DNA of 64,000 nt from Flavobacterium frigidarium DSM 17623 (lineage in GTDB: Bacteria; Bacteroidota; Bacteroidia; Flavobacteriales; Flavobacteriaceae). The notes below the pieces were generated by a model. It was given only the letters and a program-made list of their open reading frames with translations, ran no database searches and was not told where the DNA came from. The stretch spans positions 1 through 64,000 of the forward strand of contig NZ_AUDO01000012.1 of assembly GCF_000425505.1 (NCBI RefSeq), read 5' to 3'. The translations under genes and the position numbers were made by a program. Shown one piece after another: positions 16,431 to 25,454 of the stretch (position 1 is its first letter; the number at the start of each line of letters is the position of its first letter).

Positions 16431-16481
16431 TTCAAAGTAGGCGAGAATTATAAATAATATTGAGACATTACGTACTTTGAA
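16431..16481. promoter_or_regulatory. Inverted pair TTCAAAGTA / TACTTTGAA upstream of GH31
   Basis: TTCAAAGTA (16431-16439) and its exact reverse complement (16473-16481) flank 33 bases in the GH65-GH31 gap. A close relative, TTCGAAGTA, lies upstream of both the MFS gene and susC, so it may be a site for a locus regulator. No protein can be assigned from sequence. Confidence 0.35.
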
Positions 16482-16527
16482 AAAATCATTTGGGTAATGC
16501 CTCGATATCATTTATTCATTGGGAATT

Positions 16528-18834
16528 TTATGCTGTAGCATGTTCGTTTGCGCGTACTAGCACCGGTTGGTCATTTACATAAACGGTTAAATCTTGCGAA
16601 CCTTCAAGCGTGATTTGAGTTTCGTTATGGTTTATAATTACTTTCAAAATTTGGTTTCTAAAATTAATTTTGAACGAATAACCATCCCATTCTTTAGGAA
16701 TTTTTGGGGAGAAATGTAGTGTGTCATTCTTAACACGCATTCCGCCAAAACCTTCAACAATACTCATCCAAGTTCCTGCCATCGAAGTGATGTGGCAACC
16801 CTCTTCAACCTCTTTGTTGTAATCATCAAGATCCAACCTAGATGTTCTTAAATAGAACGTGTACGCCATGTCCATTTTGTCTAACAATGCTGCTTGAATA
16901 GAGTGTACGCAAGGCGAAAGCGAACTCTCATGCACTGTGAATGACTCGTAAAAATCAAAGTTTTTATTCAGCTCTTCTTTAGAGAAATGATCTTCAAAAA
17001 AGTAGAAACATTGCAGAACATCGGCTTGTTTTATGTATGGCGAACGCAACACTCTATCCCATGACCATTTTTGATTGATGGGTCTTTGTGAAGGATCTAG
17101 ATCTTTTACAGGAACCAAATCTTTGTCTAAAAAGTTGTCTTGCTGCAAGTAGATTCCTAGTTCTTTTGATTTAGGGAAATACATGTTATCAGCTACTTTT
17201 TTCCATTCTTGGATTTCGCTATCACTTAATTTTACTTTCTCGATGATTCGCTTATGATCAGAAGCATATTCTAATGATACTTTTTGAATTTGTTCGAAAG
17301 CATAATCAATACACCATTTTGCAATGTAATTAGTGTAGAAATTATTGTTGATATTGTTTTCATATTCATTAGGACCCGTAACTCCAAGAATCACATATTG
17401 GTTTTTGGCTGTCGAAAAAGAAGCTCTTTGATGCCAGAAACGAGCGATGGCAATCAATACTTCTAAACCTTTTTCGGGAATATAAGAGTAGTCGCCTGTA
17501 AAACGGTGGTAGTTGAAAATGGCAAAAGCGATGGCGCCATTTCTATGAATTTCTTCATGAGTGATTTCCCATTCGTTATGACATTCTTCCCCGTTCATCG
17601 TCACCATAGGGTAGAGGGCAGCACCGTTTTTAAAGCCTAAATTTTTCTCGGCATTTTCAATAGCTTTGTCTAATTGGTTGTAACGATACGTCAATAAATT
17701 ACGTGCTACTTGCTGGTCTTTTGTCGCCATGTAAAAAGGAATACAATACGCCTCTGTGTCCCAGTAGGTAGAGCCACCATATTTCTCGCCAGTAAATCCT
17801 TTTGGACCAATATTTAAACGACTGTCCTTACCTAAGTAGGTTTGGTTTAATTGAAAAATGTTAAAACGAATTCCCTGTTGTGCTTTTACATCGCCATCAA
17901 TTGTAATGTCTGACATTTCCCAAATCTTTGCCCAAGCAGCAATTTGGTCTTGTAATAATTGATTATATCCTTTGGCTAGAGCCGCTTGAATTGCTTTTTC
18001 GGCAGCTGTTTGCGTGTTGTTGTGATTTAAAGAAACCGTGTAACCAGCGATTTTTTGGATCGAAGACGTTTTTCCTTTAGCCACAATCACTGCATACAAA
18101 CTTTGAATTTTGTCTGAGGTAGTATTGAAATTTGTTGGAGAAAGATTCAAGTTTTTACCATTTTCGAAAACGCTATTGTGCATAAAAGTAGTCACCTTAA
18201 AATGCGTCTTGAAAGTTTGTGCCGTTACATAGGCTTCGTTTCCAGAATGTTTAACTTCTAATGGCTCCCAGAATTTCTCGTCCCAGTTGGCATCTTCATT
18301 TGTAACACCTGCATCTACATAAGGTTTGTAAACAATTTTGGCATCTTTATTAAGAGGTGTAATTTCGTAATGAATAGCTCCAACCTCATCTAAATCAAGA
18401 GATAAAAAGCGCATTACATTTATGGCAACTTCAGTTCCGTTTTTTAAGGTAGCTTCAAGAGAGCGGCTATACCAACCCTCTTTCATATTCAACTCTCTAC
18501 GAAAATTTTTAACGTTAGTACACGCATTTAGATCGAAAAGCTCATCGTTGATTTCGATTTCGATTCCAATCCAATTGGGTGCATTCAGCACTTTTGCAAA
18601 ATATTCAGGATAGCCATTTTTCCACCAGCCTACTTTTGTTTTGTCTGGATAGTAGATTCCGGCGATGTAACTTCCTTGAAAAGTGTCTCCAGTATATGTC
18701 TCTTCAAAATTGGCACGTTGCCCCATGGCGCCGTTCCCAATACTGAACAAACTTTCAGATGATTTTACACGCTCTACATCAAATCCTTCTTCAATGATAG
18801 ACCAGTTATTTGGTTTTATATAATCTTGATTCAT
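16528..18834 (-). CDS. GH65 maltose (or related disaccharide) phosphorylase
   Basis: A 768-residue glycoside hydrolase family 65 protein without signal peptide, so cytoplasmic. It has the N-terminal beta-sandwich (residues about 10-260, GNGAMGQRANFEE), the (alpha/alpha)6 barrel with GVTGPNEYENN carrying the general acid Glu490, and the C-terminal beta domain. GH65 phosphorylases split maltose with phosphate into glucose and beta-glucose 1-phosphate. The beta-phosphoglucomutase gene 69 bases upstream uses exactly that product, which supports maltose as substrate; kojibiose, nigerose and trehalose phosphorylases are relatives. It lies between pgmB and the secreted GH31 on the same strand. Confidence 0.93.
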   Translation of the reverse strand: MNQDYIKPNNWSIIEEGFDVERVKSSESLFSIGNGAMGQRANFEETYTGDTFQGSYIAGIYYPDKTKVGWWKNGYPEYFAKVLNAPNWIGIEIEINDELFDLNACTNVKNFRRELNMKEGWYSRSLEATLKNGTEVAINVMRFLSLDLDEVGAIHYEITPLNKDAKIVYKPYVDAGVTNEDANWDEKFWEPLEVKHSGNEAYVTAQTFKTHFKVTTFMHNSVFENGKNLNLSPTNFNTTSDKIQSLYAVIVAKGKTSSIQKIAGYTVSLNHNNTQTAAEKAIQAALAKGYNQLLQDQIAAWAKIWEMSDITIDGDVKAQQGIRFNIFQLNQTYLGKDSRLNIGPKGFTGEKYGGSTYWDTEAYCIPFYMATKDQQVARNLLTYRYNQLDKAIENAEKNLGFKNGAALYPMVTMNGEECHNEWEITHEEIHRNGAIAFAIFNYHRFTGDYSYIPEKGLEVLIAIARFWHQRASFSTAKNQYVILGVTGPNEYENNINNNFYTNYIAKWCIDYAFEQIQKVSLEYASDHKRIIEKVKLSDSEIQEWKKVADNMYFPKSKELGIYLQQDNFLDKDLVPVKDLDPSQRPINQKWSWDRVLRSPYIKQADVLQCFYFFEDHFSKEELNKNFDFYESFTVHESSLSPCVHSIQAALLDKMDMAYTFYLRTSRLDLDDYNKEVEEGCHITSMAGTWMSIVEGFGGMRVKNDTLHFSPKIPKEWDGYSFKINFRNQILKVIINHNETQITLEGSQDLTVYVNDQPVLVRANEHATA

Positions 18835-18903
18835 TTTTTCTTTTGTTTAAAGTTTAAGCATAACTTGTCCTAAAGACGGCTTTACTTTTCTTCCTTTTAT
18901 CAA

Positions 18904-19560
18904 TTATTTTTTAATCAAGTCTTCGACGAAACTTGTTTCCATTTGGCTGAAGTTGGCAAAAATGTGCTGCGCTTCAAAGAGTGTTTTTTTGTCTCCAATC
19001 CCAATGCTGGTCATTTTTGCGATATTTGCAGCTTGCACACCAGCAACCGAATCTTCAAATACGATCGCATCATGAGCTGGAATTTGCAATAGCTGAGCAG
19101 CAATAAGGAATACTTCAGGATCTGGCTTGGCGTTAGTAACATCATTCCCGTCAACAATTGCGTCAAAATAATGTAGAATTCCTGTTTTTTCTAAAATAGG
19201 TCTTGCATTTTTACTTGCAGATCCAAGAGCTATTGGTTGGTTGTTTTGTTTCAGAAATTCTAAAACGGCTAATACACCAGGAAGGAGTTCGCTTTGATCC
19301 ATATCTACCAAGTAAGTAAGATATTCTTCATTTTTTTGAACGAGCCACTTGTTTTTATCTTCTTGTGAAGCTTCGACATTTCCTAGTTCTAAAATGATAT
19401 CCAAAGAACGCACACGGCTAACGCCTTTAAGAAGTTCGTTATGCTCTAGTGTGAACTCGATATTTAATTCTTGGGCAATTTTTTGCCACGCTAAAAAGTG
19501 GTATTTGGCGGTATCGACAATGACTCCATCAAGGTCGAATATAAATGCTTTTTTACGCAT
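18904..19560 (-). CDS. pgmB: Beta-phosphoglucomutase
   Basis: A 218-residue HAD-superfamily enzyme converting beta-glucose 1-phosphate to glucose 6-phosphate. The N-terminal FDLDGVIVDT has nucleophile Asp9 and acid/base Asp11. LGSASKNA is HAD motif II, and KPDPEVFL plus VFEDSVAGVQAA are motifs III and IV. The cap carries KGVSRVRSL (the KGxSRxxSL substrate loop of pgmB). It sits between the MFS transporter and the GH65 gene, whose product it would consume, so identification as pgmB rather than another HAD phosphatase is strong. Confidence 0.95.
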   Translation of the reverse strand: MRKKAFIFDLDGVIVDTAKYHFLAWQKIAQELNIEFTLEHNELLKGVSRVRSLDIILELGNVEASQEDKNKWLVQKNEEYLTYLVDMDQSELLPGVLAVLEFLKQNNQPIALGSASKNARPILEKTGILHYFDAIVDGNDVTNAKPDPEVFLIAAQLLQIPAHDAIVFEDSVAGVQAANIAKMTSIGIGDKKTLFEAQHIFANFSQMETSFVEDLIKK

Positions 19561-19640
19561 GTTTGTTGGAATTTTAATGTAATGTGTAATTGAGAAAGCT
19601 GTTATCTCCTATTGAAAAATAGTCAAGTAGTGTATTTAAA

Positions 19641-20993
19641 TTATCGTTTTACGACATCATCAACATCTTTTACTTTAGCTACAAGTGCAGCCGCAATAAG
19701 GAAACTTACACCACTAGTAACTAGTGCAAATATGGCATCATCATTGTATAGATATTTGACTAATGGACCACCAATTAAGGCGTTGATAATTTGCGGAATC
19801 ACTATAAAGAAATTGAAAATCCCCATGTAAACTCCCATTTTTAAAGGCGATATCGATCCAGCTAATATTGCGTACGGCATGGATAATATACTTGCCCATG
19901 CGATTCCTACACCAACCATAGAAAGAATTAACCAATCTTCGTTAGGCATAAAATACATTGAGATCAATCCGATACCTCCAATACTTAGTGAAATAGAGTG
20001 AGTGAGTTTTCTACCAATTTTTTTAGCGATGTATGGTAAAGCAAAAGCATAAAAAGCAGAAACAAGATTGTAGATCCCAAAAAGGACACCAACCCAGTCA
20101 CCAGCATTTTGATAGGCTTCGCTTTTACTATCGTTGATAGGCAAACCATAAATGTGATGTGCGATAGCAGGAGTAGTAAAAACCCACATCCCAAAAAGTC
20201 CAAACCATGAGAAAAACTGTACCCAGCTTAACTGCCTCATAGTGGTTGGCATTTTTCTAAAATCTTCAAAAATATCTAGAAGGCTAGATTCTTTTTCGAT
20301 TACAACAGTATCTTGATGCGCTTGCTCATCTTCAAACTGTGCTAGTTCTTCAGGGGAATATTCCTTAGTGGTAAAAATGGTTACTAGTATCGAACTAATT
20401 AAGATTACTGCACCAATCACAAACGAAAGGATCAAGTGCATAGGAACGCCACCATCTTCATCTCTATTAGAAACTCCAAACCAGTTAGTCAAGACATAAG
20501 GAAGCCACGAACCAATTACGGCTCCAAAACCAATTAGGGCAGTTTGAACGCTAAATCCTAATGTACGTTGATCTGTTCTTAGATTGTCACCTACTAAAGC
20601 TCGGAAAGGTTCCATAGCAATATTAAAGGAAGCATCCATAATCATGAGCATACCAGCTCCAACCCATAAGGCAGGGAGTAGTGCGATAAAAATTTCGGCT
20701 TGTGGCATTAATATCAGTCCCACTGAGGCTAATACTGCACCTACTAGAAAGAAAGGTTTTCTTCGTCCAAATTTCCCCCAAGTCTTATCACTATAGTGAC
20801 CTATTATGGGTTGGACAATTAAGCCCATCAAAGGAGCAATAATCCAAAACCAAGAAAGTTCGTGGACATCGGCACCAAAAATTTGAAGAATTCTACTAGC
20901 GTTCGCATTTTGAAGGGCAAAACCCATCTGTATTCCCAGAAAACCAAAACTCATGTTCCAGATTTCCCAAAAACTTAATTTACGCTTTTCCAT
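19641..20993 (-). CDS. MFS sugar transporter (GPH/SLC45-like), probable maltose importer
   Basis: A 450-residue inner-membrane protein with 12 predicted helices. The start LSFWEIWNMSFGFLGIQMGFALQNAN and GHYSDKTWGKFGRRKPFF (the MFS loop 2-3 signature) match the glycoside/proton symporters that include SLC45 sucrose and maltose transporters. It is the first gene of the minus arm, ahead of pgmB and GH65, so it most likely brings maltose or short maltodextrins from the periplasm to the cytoplasm for phosphorolysis. Its start overlaps a TTATCGTA motif, and a larger palindrome lies just upstream. Confidence 0.88.
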   Translation of the reverse strand: MEKRKLSFWEIWNMSFGFLGIQMGFALQNANASRILQIFGADVHELSWFWIIAPLMGLIVQPIIGHYSDKTWGKFGRRKPFFLVGAVLASVGLILMPQAEIFIALLPALWVGAGMLMIMDASFNIAMEPFRALVGDNLRTDQRTLGFSVQTALIGFGAVIGSWLPYVLTNWFGVSNRDEDGGVPMHLILSFVIGAVILISSILVTIFTTKEYSPEELAQFEDEQAHQDTVVIEKESSLLDIFEDFRKMPTTMRQLSWVQFFSWFGLFGMWVFTTPAIAHHIYGLPINDSKSEAYQNAGDWVGVLFGIYNLVSAFYAFALPYIAKKIGRKLTHSISLSIGGIGLISMYFMPNEDWLILSMVGVGIAWASILSMPYAILAGSISPLKMGVYMGIFNFFIVIPQIINALIGGPLVKYLYNDDAIFALVTSGVSFLIAAALVAKVKDVDDVVKR

Positions 20994-21035
20994 TATCGTA
21001 ATTTAAATATTAATACGATAAGCGCGATGCTTATC
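20993..21035. promoter_or_regulatory. Palindromes at the 5' end of the MFS gene
   Basis: Two inverted repeats overlap here: TTATCGTA (20993-21000) with TACGATAA (21014-21021), and GATAAGC (21017-21023) with GCTTATC (21029-21035). The second is a 19-base palindrome similar in style to LacI-family operators. They sit in the presumed leader of the maltose minus arm, about 1.2 kb from a LacI-family gene. Confidence 0.4.
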
Positions 21036-21051
21036 AAAACTTAACTTGTTT

Positions 21052-21068
21052 TTCGAAGTAAAAGTAAA
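21052..21068 (+). promoter_or_regulatory. Shared motif TTCGAAGTAAAAGTAAA upstream of the MFS gene
   Basis: Seventeen bases that match the susC-upstream sequence at 22392-22408 in 16 positions. It is about 60 bases upstream of the MFS start. The two arms of the locus carry it on the same DNA strand, so its orientation to each gene differs. Confidence 0.4.
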
Positions 21069-21184
21069 AGCTTTGATTGGGGTAAATGTAGAAATTTATT
21101 TCAAACATTTGTTTTTTGGATCTAAAAAAATCTAAAGATTAACAACTACAAGGTTGTAGTAATGAATAGTATAGCGGTAAAATA

Positions 21185-22216
21185 TTAATTTGTTGATTCT
21201 CTTTCGACCAAATGGGTTTCTATAACCTCTGTTTTGTAATTTTCATCTTCCTCTTCGTCATCCTTATGTTCTAGTTCTAAACGTTCTATTAACATTTTTG
21301 CTGCCCTATTTCCCATTTTCTTACCACTTTGACTTACAGTGGTAATTGTAGGAGTCGAATATTTAGAGATAATTCCATCAGTAAAAGCGATAACGGCTAG
21401 ATCCTCTGGAACGTTTAATCCCATTTTGTTTGCCGCTTTAATACTCGTTACAGCAAAAAGTTCGTTCACAGCAAAAACAGCATCGATCGCTTTGTCCTCC
21501 AGTAGTTTACCAATAATTACTTCACAGGTGTCTACATCTTCAATCTTGATGATGAGGTTTTCATTAAAAGGTAAGCCGTTATCAAGTAATGCTTTAGTAT
21601 ATCCATCCGTGCGTAGTTTCCCCACACTAACGTAATCGACTGTTGTGACTAGTGCAATTTTCTTTCGACCTTTGTCAATCAAACTTTGCACCGCTTCATA
21701 AGCTGCGGATTTGTCGTCGATAATCACCTTGTCACACAAAATTTCACTAGTGACACGATCAAACATAACCACTGGCATTCCTTGATTGATCACTTCGGTG
21801 ATGTGATGAAAATCTCCTTTTAACTGTGTCTCCTTAGAAAGAGACATGATAAAACCATCAATACTACCATTAGCAAGCATTTCCATATTTCGAACTTCCT
21901 TATCGAATGAATCGTCAGACAAACAAATGATTACGCTGTATCCATTTTCATTTGCTACTTGTTCGATACCATTAATAACTGTAGAGAAAAAGTAGTGTAC
22001 AATCTCTGGAATGATAATCCCGATTGTCTTCGTTTTTCGGTTTTTTAAACTTAAGGCAATATTATTGGGTTTATAATTATAGAATTTGGCAAACGCTTGC
22101 ACTTTTAGTCGCGTTTCCTCTCCAATTTCTAAACTGTTTCTAAGCGATTTTGAAACGGTTGAAATAGAAACATCTAGTTCCTTTGCAATTTGTTTAAGCG
22201 TTACTTTTCTTTTCAT
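21185..22216 (-). CDS. LacI-family transcriptional regulator
   Basis: A 343-residue regulator. The N-terminal LacI HTH is VTLKQIAKELDVSISTVSKSLRN (about 5-27), followed by the hinge NRKTKTIGIIIPEI and a periplasmic-binding-protein-like effector domain (FSTVINGIEQVANENGYSVI through AIAFTDG). The frame is open to 22279, but MKRKVTLKQIA at 22216 is the family start, and a promoter (TTG / TACCTTTA) lies at 22279-22249. Placed between the two arms of the maltose locus, it probably controls both in response to a maltose-derived ligand. Classical Bacteroides sus loci use the SusR sensor instead, so LacI control is a flavobacterial variation. Confidence 0.93.
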   Translation of the reverse strand: MKRKVTLKQIAKELDVSISTVSKSLRNSLEIGEETRLKVQAFAKFYNYKPNNIALSLKNRKTKTIGIIIPEIVHYFFSTVINGIEQVANENGYSVIICLSDDSFDKEVRNMEMLANGSIDGFIMSLSKETQLKGDFHHITEVINQGMPVVMFDRVTSEILCDKVIIDDKSAAYEAVQSLIDKGRKKIALVTTVDYVSVGKLRTDGYTKALLDNGLPFNENLIIKIEDVDTCEVIIGKLLEDKAIDAVFAVNELFAVTSIKAANKMGLNVPEDLAVIAFTDGIISKYSTPTITTVSQSGKKMGNRAAKMLIERLELEHKDDEEEDENYKTEVIETHLVERESTN

Positions 22217-22236
22217 AATAATAAAACTGATAATAG

Positions 22237-22279
22237 TTATTTTCGTAATAAAGGTATGTTTTGTTTTTATTAATGACAA
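22237..22279 (-). promoter_or_regulatory. lacI-type promoter with downstream operator-like site
   Basis: On the minus strand TTG (22279-22277), 20-base spacer, TACCTTTA (22256-22249). Abutting it is TTTTCGTAA (22240-22248, plus strand), the same nine bases that form half of the palindrome upstream of susC. A repressor bound there would block its own gene. Confidence 0.45.
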
Positions 22280-22324
22280 TTTTACCTTTAAAAAATTGGA
22301 TTATTCAGAAAGTTTTCAACACTA

Positions 22325-22338
22325 TTACGTTTTCGTAA
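22325..22338. promoter_or_regulatory. Perfect inverted repeat TTACG-TTTT-CGTAA upstream of susC
   Basis: Five-base arms flank TTTT, 104 bases before the susC ATG. The right part TTTTCGTAA recurs at the lacI promoter. It is a candidate operator for the adjacent LacI-family regulator. Confidence 0.4.
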
Positions 22339-22391
22339 ACCTATCTGAGATGCGCTTTGTCGAGAGTGTCAAAATTTACATAATTTTAACA

Positions 22392-22408
22392 TTCGAAGTA
22401 AGAGTAAA
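22392..22408 (+). promoter_or_regulatory. Shared motif TTCGAAGTAAGAGTAAA upstream of susC
   Basis: It matches the MFS-upstream copy at 21052-21068 in 16 of 17 positions and lies 34 bases before the susC start. It could be a second regulator site or a core promoter variant of this locus. Confidence 0.4.
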
Positions 22409-22442
22409 GTTCAAATAAAACTAATCAATTTAAACAAAAAGT

Positions 22443-25418
22443 ATGAAAACAATTTATAAAAAGTTGTTATTTTTATTACTATTACTACCAGTAAGTATTC
22501 TAGCACAGAATACTTTAAATGGAGTTGTTGTTGATAAAGCATCAGGACAACCTATTCCCGGAGTAAATGTAAATATTCAAGGCGCCATAAATGGAGTTTC
22601 AACTGATTTTGATGGAAAATTCCAACTAACAAATTTGAAAAGTGGAAACAAAGTAGTTTTCTCATTTATAGGATACGCTAATTCGGAAATCACGTATACG
22701 AATCAAAAAACCTTGACGGTATCTTTACAAGAAGACCAAAATGTATTGCAAGAAGTTGTGGTACAAGTAGGGTATGGAACAGTGAAGAAGAAAGATGCAA
22801 CAGGATCTGTATCGCAGATTTCATCTAAGGAATTCAATAAAGGACAAAATGTAACTCCTGAAAGCTTAATTAGCGGAAGAATTTCTGGTGTAAATGTAAC
22901 AGGCGGTGGATCTCCAGGAGCTAAGGCAGATATTCGTATTCGTGGAGGATCATCTTTAAATGCTTCAAACGAACCTTTAATTGTATTAGATGGTTTGCCA
23001 TTAAGTAATACAGTGCCATCTGGTTCTACAAGTATTTTGTCAACGATTGACCCAAATGATATTGAGTCATTTACCGTTCTAAAAGATGCTTCTGCAGCAG
23101 CAATCTACGGATCTAGAGCAGCAAATGGAGTTATTGTAATTACTACTAAAAAAGGAAGTAAAGGCGCTGTGAAAGTGAATTTTAGTTCGCAAGTGGGAAT
23201 CAATACCGTTGCTGACAAAGTAGATGTTTTAAATGCGGATCAATTTCGTGCTCTTGTAAACGAAATAGGATCAGATGCTCAAAAAGGATTGTTAGGTACA
23301 GCAAACACGAACTGGCAAGATGAGATTTTTCAAACGGCTTTAACTACAAACAACAATATCTCTGTAAGCGGTGCTTTGTTTAACAAATTGCCTGTGAGAT
23401 TATCTGTTGGTAATGTTTCTAATCCGGGTATTCTTAAAAACACATCATTCGAAAGAACAACGACTTCATTGTCTTTAAACCCAGTTTTATTTGATAATCA
23501 TTTAAAAATTGATATCTCTGGAAACTTATCTTTTGGTAAAAACAGATTTCAAGATGAAGGTGGTGTGATAGGAAGTGCTATAGGTTTTGACCCTACGCAA
23601 TCTGTATATGATGCAACTTCTCGCTACGGAGGATACTTTGAGTGGCTAGAGCCAAATGGTAACTTACCATTATTGCCAGCTAGAAATCCAGTGGCTAGAT
23701 TGAATCAAGATGAGAGAAGAGCGACTTCGACTAGAAAATGGGGTAATGTAAGATTAGATTATAAATTGCATTTCTTTGAAGATTTAAGAGCAGTTGTTGA
23801 AGCAGGAATTGACCGTTTTGATAGCAGTGGTTCTACTACAGTAAGTACAGAAAGTGCTTTAGGTTTTCAACCAAAGGCGTTCTCTGATCCTGAGTATGTG
23901 AACTTAGGAAACTATTCGACTTACACAGATGCAGTTCAAAATAAAAACTTAAATGCGTATTTTAATTATACCAAAGATTTAGGGAAAATTAAACTTGATG
24001 CAACGGCAGGGTACAACTACCAGTTATTCCAAAAGGAAAAATATGAATCAGGTGAAACAAGACAACCTAATCCTAATGAAGATGTAACGACAGATCCAGA
24101 TATTAACTTACAATCATATTTTGGACGTTTGAATATAGGATATGACAGCCGTTATTTATTGACTGTTAATTATCGTAGAGATGGTACATCACGTTTTTCT
24201 GAAGAGAACAGATGGGGGAATTTTGCGGGAGCTGCATTTGCATGGAACTTGTCTGACGAGGCATTCTTGAAAGATAATGAAACACTTTCGAACTTAAAAT
24301 TAAGAGTGGGTTACGGTACGACAGGTCAGCAAGACATTTCGGCTCAGTACGATTATTTACGAAGAGTGACTATTGGGAACATTAACTCTCAATATATTTT
24401 TGGTAATACAATATATTCAACTGCGAGACCAGAAGGATATAATGAAAATATCAAATGGGAGGAGCTTGCTGAGATGAACGTAGGTATTGATTACGGTTTC
24501 TTAAATGATAGAATTACAGGGTCAATCAACTATTTTGATAAAAAATCTACAGACCTATTAGCAGATATTGCCGTTCCTGATGGAGCCAATCTACGAAATC
24601 AAGGTTTCTTTAATATAGGAAGTGTACGAACAAAAGGTCTTGAATTTAGTATCGCTTCAGATATCGTTAAAAACGACAACTTGACTTGGAATTTGGCTTT
24701 TAATACGACTTACATTGATCAAAAAATCGAAGAATTAGGAATTACAGTTCCGGGTTTTCAAGGATATTTAACTGGAGATAATATCTCTGGAGGTAACGGA
24801 AATAAGATCCAAATTAATAGTGTAGGCTTTACGCCAAATTCATTCTTAGTGTACGAACAGTTATATGACGCTGACAATAGACCAATTCAAGGAGCTTACG
24901 TAGATAGAAATAACGATGGTAAAATTGATACGGCAGACAGATACCGTCATAAAAAACCAGCTCCAGATTACACTTTTGGATTTTTCTCTACAGTAAATTA
25001 TAAGAATTTTGACTTTACAATGAATTGGAGAGCGAGTTTAGGAAATTATATTTTTGATAACGTGAGTTCTAATTTAGGATATTCTGATGCGGGATTAAGA
25101 AGACAAACTGACTTATCAAACATTAGCAGTGATTATTACAATACAGGTTTCAAATTTGAAGATAATGGAACACAACGTTACCTGTCTGATTATTTTGTAA
25201 AAGACGCTTCTTTTGTGAAATTAGACAATGTAACAGTTGGTTACACCCTTAATAAGTCTTTATTAAAAGCAGCAACTTTGCGATTTACAGCTGGTGTTCA
25301 AAACGTGTTTACACTGACAAAATACAACGGTTTAGATCCAGAAAAATTTAACGGAATTGACAATAACGTGTATCCAAGAGCGAGAGTTTTCTTGGTAGGT
25401 GTAAATGCTAATTTCTAG
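22443..25418 (+). CDS. susC: SusC/RagA-family TonB-dependent outer membrane transporter
   Basis: A 991-residue outer membrane beta-barrel. Residues 1-21 form the signal peptide (ILAQ/N). About 23-105 is the CarboxypepD_reg domain (LNGVVVDKASGQPIPGVNVN, DFDGKFQL), typical of SusC proteins. The plug follows (VGYGTVKKKDATGSVS; RIRGGSSLNASNEPLIVLDG; AAIYGSRAANGVI) and the barrel runs to the C-terminal aromatic VNANF. An EF-hand-like loop DRNNDGKIDTADR sits in the barrel. With SusD it should import maltodextrins using TonB energy. It is the first gene of the plus arm; susD begins 36 bases after its stop. Confidence 0.96.
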   Translation: MKTIYKKLLFLLLLLPVSILAQNTLNGVVVDKASGQPIPGVNVNIQGAINGVSTDFDGKFQLTNLKSGNKVVFSFIGYANSEITYTNQKTLTVSLQEDQNVLQEVVVQVGYGTVKKKDATGSVSQISSKEFNKGQNVTPESLISGRISGVNVTGGGSPGAKADIRIRGGSSLNASNEPLIVLDGLPLSNTVPSGSTSILSTIDPNDIESFTVLKDASAAAIYGSRAANGVIVITTKKGSKGAVKVNFSSQVGINTVADKVDVLNADQFRALVNEIGSDAQKGLLGTANTNWQDEIFQTALTTNNNISVSGALFNKLPVRLSVGNVSNPGILKNTSFERTTTSLSLNPVLFDNHLKIDISGNLSFGKNRFQDEGGVIGSAIGFDPTQSVYDATSRYGGYFEWLEPNGNLPLLPARNPVARLNQDERRATSTRKWGNVRLDYKLHFFEDLRAVVEAGIDRFDSSGSTTVSTESALGFQPKAFSDPEYVNLGNYSTYTDAVQNKNLNAYFNYTKDLGKIKLDATAGYNYQLFQKEKYESGETRQPNPNEDVTTDPDINLQSYFGRLNIGYDSRYLLTVNYRRDGTSRFSEENRWGNFAGAAFAWNLSDEAFLKDNETLSNLKLRVGYGTTGQQDISAQYDYLRRVTIGNINSQYIFGNTIYSTARPEGYNENIKWEELAEMNVGIDYGFLNDRITGSINYFDKKSTDLLADIAVPDGANLRNQGFFNIGSVRTKGLEFSIASDIVKNDNLTWNLAFNTTYIDQKIEELGITVPGFQGYLTGDNISGGNGNKIQINSVGFTPNSFLVYEQLYDADNRPIQGAYVDRNNDGKIDTADRYRHKKPAPDYTFGFFSTVNYKNFDFTMNWRASLGNYIFDNVSSNLGYSDAGLRRQTDLSNISSDYYNTGFKFEDNGTQRYLSDYFVKDASFVKLDNVTVGYTLNKSLLKAATLRFTAGVQNVFTLTKYNGLDPEKFNGIDNNVYPRARVFLVGVNANF

Positions 25419-25454
25419 TAGTATACTGATAAATTAATTTTAAAAATAAACGAA

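Noticed and set aside
21146..21159. CTACAA-GG-TTGTAG as terminator of the LacI gene
   Set aside because: The arms are short and the loop is only two bases, so a functional hairpin is unlikely, although T-rich sequence follows.
22086..22418. Plus-strand open frame of 110 codons over the start of the LacI gene
   Set aside because: It is mostly antisense to the HTH coding region and continues into the regulatory gap; no family resemblance.
22217..22442. Riboswitch in the susC leader
   Set aside because: No known aptamer pattern is visible; the inverted repeats look like operator sites.
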